Of a stretch of 64,000 bases of DNA, positions 61,399 to 64,000 are shown piece after piece (positions within the stretch are counted from its first letter, which is position 1; each line of letters starts with the position of its first letter). The position numbers and the translations under genes are program-made. The notes below the pieces were generated by a model. It was not told where the DNA came from. It searched no databases and saw only the letters and a program-made list of their open reading frames with translations. The DNA is taken from contig QLTU01000018.1 in the NCBI GenBank assembly GCA_003268905.1, forward strand, positions 1 to 64,000. The letters run 5' to 3'. Source of the stretch: Acidovorax defluvii (GTDB lineage: Bacteria; Pseudomonadota; Gammaproteobacteria; Burkholderiales; Burkholderiaceae_C).

Positions 61399-63021
61399 TC
61401 AAAACCCGGCCGCCAGGCCGTCGCGGCGCGCATCGCTGGCAGCCAGGTAGCCATGCACCTTGGGGTCGCCCATGCGCCAGATGAACTGGCCCGCGCCAAA
61501 GTCCTGGTAAGAGTCCTGCAGCACGTCGATGCGGTGGCCCAGCGCCTGCAAGCCCTGCACGGTGGCGGGCTGCATCGACGCCTCGACGTTGATCGACAGC
61601 CCCGCATTGAAGCGCCAGCGCGGCGCGTCGCAGGCCATCTGCGGGTTCTGGCCGTGGTCGAGCATGCGCACCAGTGTCTGCAGGTGGCCCTGGGGCTGCA
61701 TGTTGGCGCCCATCACGCCATAGCTCATGACGGGCTGCCCGTCCTTCGTGACAAAGGCTGGAATGATGGTGTGAAACGGCCGCTTGCCCGGCGCCACCAG
61801 ATTGGCCCGGTTGGCACCTGCCGGGTCGGTGCTGAACCCGAAGCCCCGGTTTTGCAGGCTGATGCCGAACGTGGGCTCCACGCAGCCCGAGCCAAAGCCG
61901 GTGAAGTTGCTCTGGATGAAGCTCACCATCATGCCGTTCTCGTCGGCCGCTGTGAGGTAGATGGTGCCGCCCTTAACCGGGTTGCCCGCCCCAAAATCCT
62001 GCGCCTGGTTCATGCGGATGAGTCTGGCACGGGAAGCGAGGTAGCCGTCATCGAGCATTTGCGCGGGGGTCACCTCCATCCAAGAAGGCTCGGCCACATA
62101 GCGGTACACATCGGCAAACGCCAGCTTCATGGCCTCGATCTGCAGGTGCTGGGCCTCGGGCCCGTCCACCGGCAGGCTGGCCAGGTCAAACTGCTCCAGG
62201 ATGCCCAGCGCAATCAGGGCGGCAATGCCCTGGCCGCTGGGCGGAATCTCGTGCAACGTGTAGCCCCGGTAGTTGCGGGCAATGGGCGTCACCCATTCGG
62301 GCCGGTGCGCGCCCAGGTCCGCCAGGCTGAGGCTGCCGCCGTGGGCCTGCGCAAAGGCAGCCATGGCCTGGGCGATTTCGCCGGTGTAAAAGGCCTCGCC
62401 GCGCGTGGCACCAATGGCGCGCAAGGCGCGCGCGGCGGCCGGAAACTGGAACAGCTCGCCCACCTGCGGCGCGCGCCCCCAGGGCATGAAGCTCTGCGCA
62501 AAGCCGGGCTGCGACTGCAGCTCGGGCACGGCGGCCGCCCATTTCTGCTGCACCACCACGGGCACCAGGTAGCCACGCTCGGCGATCTCGATGGCGGGTG
62601 CCATGAGGTCGGCAAACGGCAGCTTGCCAAAGCGCTCTGACAGCGCCACCCAAGCGCTCACGGCGCCGGGCACGGTGACAGAGTCGATGCCGCGTTTGGG
62701 CGGCGTGGCCGCACCGGTGCCGTAGCGGCGATGAAAATACTCCGGCGTCCACGCCTGCGGTGCGCGGCCCGACGCATTCAAGCCATGCAGCGCCTTCCCG
62801 TCCCACAAGATGCAGAACGCATCGCTGCCCAGGCCGTTACTGACTGGCTCACACAGCGTCATGGCGGCGGCGGCGGCCACGGCGGCATCCACCGCATTGC
62901 CGCCCTGCTGCAACATGCGCAGACCCGCCTGCGCGCCCAGCGGGTGCGAGGTGGAACAGAGGTTGCGCGCAAACACCGGCAGGCGGGTGCTGGCATAAGA
63001 GGGGGTGTAGCTGAATGGCAT
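61399..63021 (-). CDS. Gamma-glutamyltransferase family hydrolase
   Basis: A 540-residue Ntn-hydrolase of the GGT superfamily. No signal peptide is evident (N-terminus MPFSYTPSYASTRLPVFA), so it resembles the cytoplasmic YwrD-like branch. STSHPLGAQAGLRMLQQGGN and AVDAAVAAAAAMTLCEPVSN start the large subunit. The autoprocessing Thr is predicted in NPVKGGTIYLTAADENGMMV, followed by SFIQSNFTGFGSGCV of the small subunit. It may act on glutathione or gamma-glutamyl and acyl amides. It lies 28 bases from the EamA start region and is followed by DUF3422 on the upstream side. Confidence 0.92.
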   Translation of the reverse strand: MPFSYTPSYASTRLPVFARNLCSTSHPLGAQAGLRMLQQGGNAVDAAVAAAAAMTLCEPVSNGLGSDAFCILWDGKALHGLNASGRAPQAWTPEYFHRRYGTGAATPPKRGIDSVTVPGAVSAWVALSERFGKLPFADLMAPAIEIAERGYLVPVVVQQKWAAAVPELQSQPGFAQSFMPWGRAPQVGELFQFPAAARALRAIGATRGEAFYTGEIAQAMAAFAQAHGGSLSLADLGAHRPEWVTPIARNYRGYTLHEIPPSGQGIAALIALGILEQFDLASLPVDGPEAQHLQIEAMKLAFADVYRYVAEPSWMEVTPAQMLDDGYLASRARLIRMNQAQDFGAGNPVKGGTIYLTAADENGMMVSFIQSNFTGFGSGCVEPTFGISLQNRGFGFSTDPAGANRANLVAPGKRPFHTIIPAFVTKDGQPVMSYGVMGANMQPQGHLQTLVRMLDHGQNPQMACDAPRWRFNAGLSINVEASMQPATVQGLQALGHRIDVLQDSYQDFGAGQFIWRMGDPKVHGYLAASDARRDGLAAGF

Positions 63022-63067
63022 GCGGCCATTATCGGCCGCATGCCTGCGGCCCGCCGAGGGCGCAGGC

Positions 63068-64000
63068 TCAGTGCGCGCGGAACATCCTGCGGTGCAGGCG
63101 GCGCAGCGACCACCACACGCCGAACGCCACCACCGGAATCGCCACCGCCGCCGTGGTCTCGGGCGACAGCGGCCAGCCCGGCTTTTGCGCGCCCTTGGCC
63201 AGGTAGCTGACCAGCCCGACGATGTAGTAGGTGATGGCCGCCACCGAGAGGCCCTCCACCGTGGACTGCAGCTTGAGCTGCAGGTCCTGGCGCTGGTTCA
63301 TGGTGGTCAGCAGCGCCTGGCTGCTTTGCTGCTGCTCGATTTCGACGCGGGTGCGCAGCAGGTTGCTCATGCGCGAGACGCGCTGCGACAGCGCGTCCTG
63401 GCGCCGCGTGGCCCACTCGCAGGTGCTGCGCGCGGGCGTGAGCCGGCGGTCCATGAATTCGCGAATGGTCTGCATGCCCGCCAGGCGCGATTCGGCGATG
63501 TCCTGGATGCGGCGGTCCACCAGTTCAAAGTAGGCACTGCTGGCCGAAAACCGGGAATGCGTGGCGGCATACTGGCTTTCCACCTGCCCGGCCAGCCGTG
63601 TCAGGCGGTCGAGCAGCGCGGGCTCGGCATCGCGGTTGGCGGTGCGGATGGCATCGGCCAGCTCGCGCTCGGCAAAGGCCAGCACATTGGCGGCATCGCG
63701 GGCTGCGGGCAGGCCCAGCAGGGCGGCCATGCGGTAGGTTTCGATCTCCAGCAGGCGCTGCACCAGGCGCCCCAGGCGGCGCGGCGTCATGCCGCCCGCC
63801 AGCAGCACCATGCGCGAAAAACCGTCGGCATGGATGGCGAAGTCGGTGTACAGCTCGCCATGCCCGTCGGCCACGGTGGAAGCCACGAGCGTGTCCTCGT
63901 GCAGCACATGCTTGACCAGCGAGCCCGAGCCAAACTGGTGCGTGGGCAGCACCCACAGGTTCAGGCTGCACAGGCACTGGCCCGGCAGGGCGGCCAGCCA
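63068..64000 (-). CDS. DUF3422 protein, 5' end outside the window
   Basis: The frame is open to the right edge, so the N-terminus is missing; 310 codons are visible. Conserved parts are FAIHADGFSRMVLLAGGMTP, RRLGRLVQRLLEIETYRMAA, SRFSASSAYFELVDRRIQDI and TVEGLSVAAITYYIVGLVSY. Two C-terminal hydrophobic helices show a membrane anchor, preceded by long coiled-coil-like helices. DUF3422 is described as an integral membrane family of unknown function. It ends 47 bases before the gamma-glutamyltransferase start on the same strand. Confidence 0.88.
   Translation of the reverse strand, partial: WLAALPGQCLCSLNLWVLPTHQFGSGSLVKHVLHEDTLVASTVADGHGELYTDFAIHADGFSRMVLLAGGMTPRRLGRLVQRLLEIETYRMAALLGLPAARDAANVLAFAERELADAIRTANRDAEPALLDRLTRLAGQVESQYAATHSRFSASSAYFELVDRRIQDIAESRLAGMQTIREFMDRRLTPARSTCEWATRRQDALSQRVSRMSNLLRTRVEIEQQQSSQALLTTMNQRQDLQLKLQSTVEGLSVAAITYYIVGLVSYLAKGAQKPGWPLSPETTAAVAIPVVAFGVWWSLRRLHRRMFRAH

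Noticed and set aside
1-64000. tRNA, rRNA, prophage or integrative element
   Set aside because: No tRNA-like cloverleaf, rRNA sequence, integrase or phage structural gene was seen on either strand.

Overview
The window is GC-rich (about 64 percent by eye) and reads as a chromosomal segment of a betaproteobacterium of the order Burkholderiales, family Comamonadaceae, most likely Acidovorax or a close relative. The evidence is the protein repertoire (TctC/Bug solute-binding proteins, DUF1840, DUF3422, PHA-granule protein, Liv-type ABC cassette with CoA ligases) and the intergenic repeats, which resemble ones I associate with this family. I saw no tRNA, rRNA, CRISPR array, prophage or replication origin. 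Everything is ordinary chromosomal coding except a small decayed patch at the left edge.

Layout. 1-1152: debris of mobile and defence genes (IS91-like transposase tail, hsdR fragment, frameshifted DUF1016/YhcG nuclease). 1278-6552: purT, an orphan ABC-2 permease, a 3-hydroxyacyl-CoA dehydrogenase, the ohrR-ohr peroxide pair with a clear operator, and a metallophosphoesterase. 6719-10562: a 5' stub of srkA, then a chemoreceptor and a SOUL haem-binding protein, then full-length srkA, which looks like an old insertion or duplication. 10828-17662: htpG, then a leftward Csu-type (archaic chaperone-usher) fimbrial operon with a tiny coupled ORF between usher and tip genes. 17970-23086: a pseudouridine synthase, then a tightly coupled operon DUF4394 lipoprotein / cupredoxin-like protein / GGDEF-EAL protein, the last broken by a frameshift.

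23345-34501: a Crp/Fnr regulator divergent from a periplasmic binding protein, followed by an AMP-forming CoA ligase, a complete Liv-type ABC importer (ATPase, two permeases, binding protein, second ATPase) and a PaaK-like ligase. This looks like one uptake-and-activation system for a carboxylic acid. An 18-bp operator-like site is shared by the binding-protein gene and the CoA-ligase operon. 34752-36954: two TctC/Bug proteins. 36980-46910: DUF1840, Cfa, EamA/Lrp pair, DUF1045, arsC plus an MFS permease, tag, a lipoprotein aminopeptidase, a PHA-system protein, a nitroreductase and acyl-CoA-binding protein. 47109-54166: M14 and M20 peptidases, argE, another binding protein and a molybdopterin oxidoreductase. 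54340-57057: an electrophile-response operon (TetR with a NemR-like operator, YqhD-like reductase, DJ-1/Hsp31-like protein). 57244-64000: a truncated NUDIX gene, quinone oxidoreductase, two EamA permeases, an SDR, gamma-glutamyltransferase and a DUF3422 protein cut by the window edge.

The most striking unexplained structure is a family of about 50-bp partly palindromic repeats: 13 copies in 64 kb, roughly one per 5 kb. Most sit just after stop codons or in gaps. Three lie in frame inside conserved genes, one supplies the start codon and N-terminus of a transporter, and one marks the truncation point of a pseudogene. The coding copies have lost the stop codons found in the non-coding copies.
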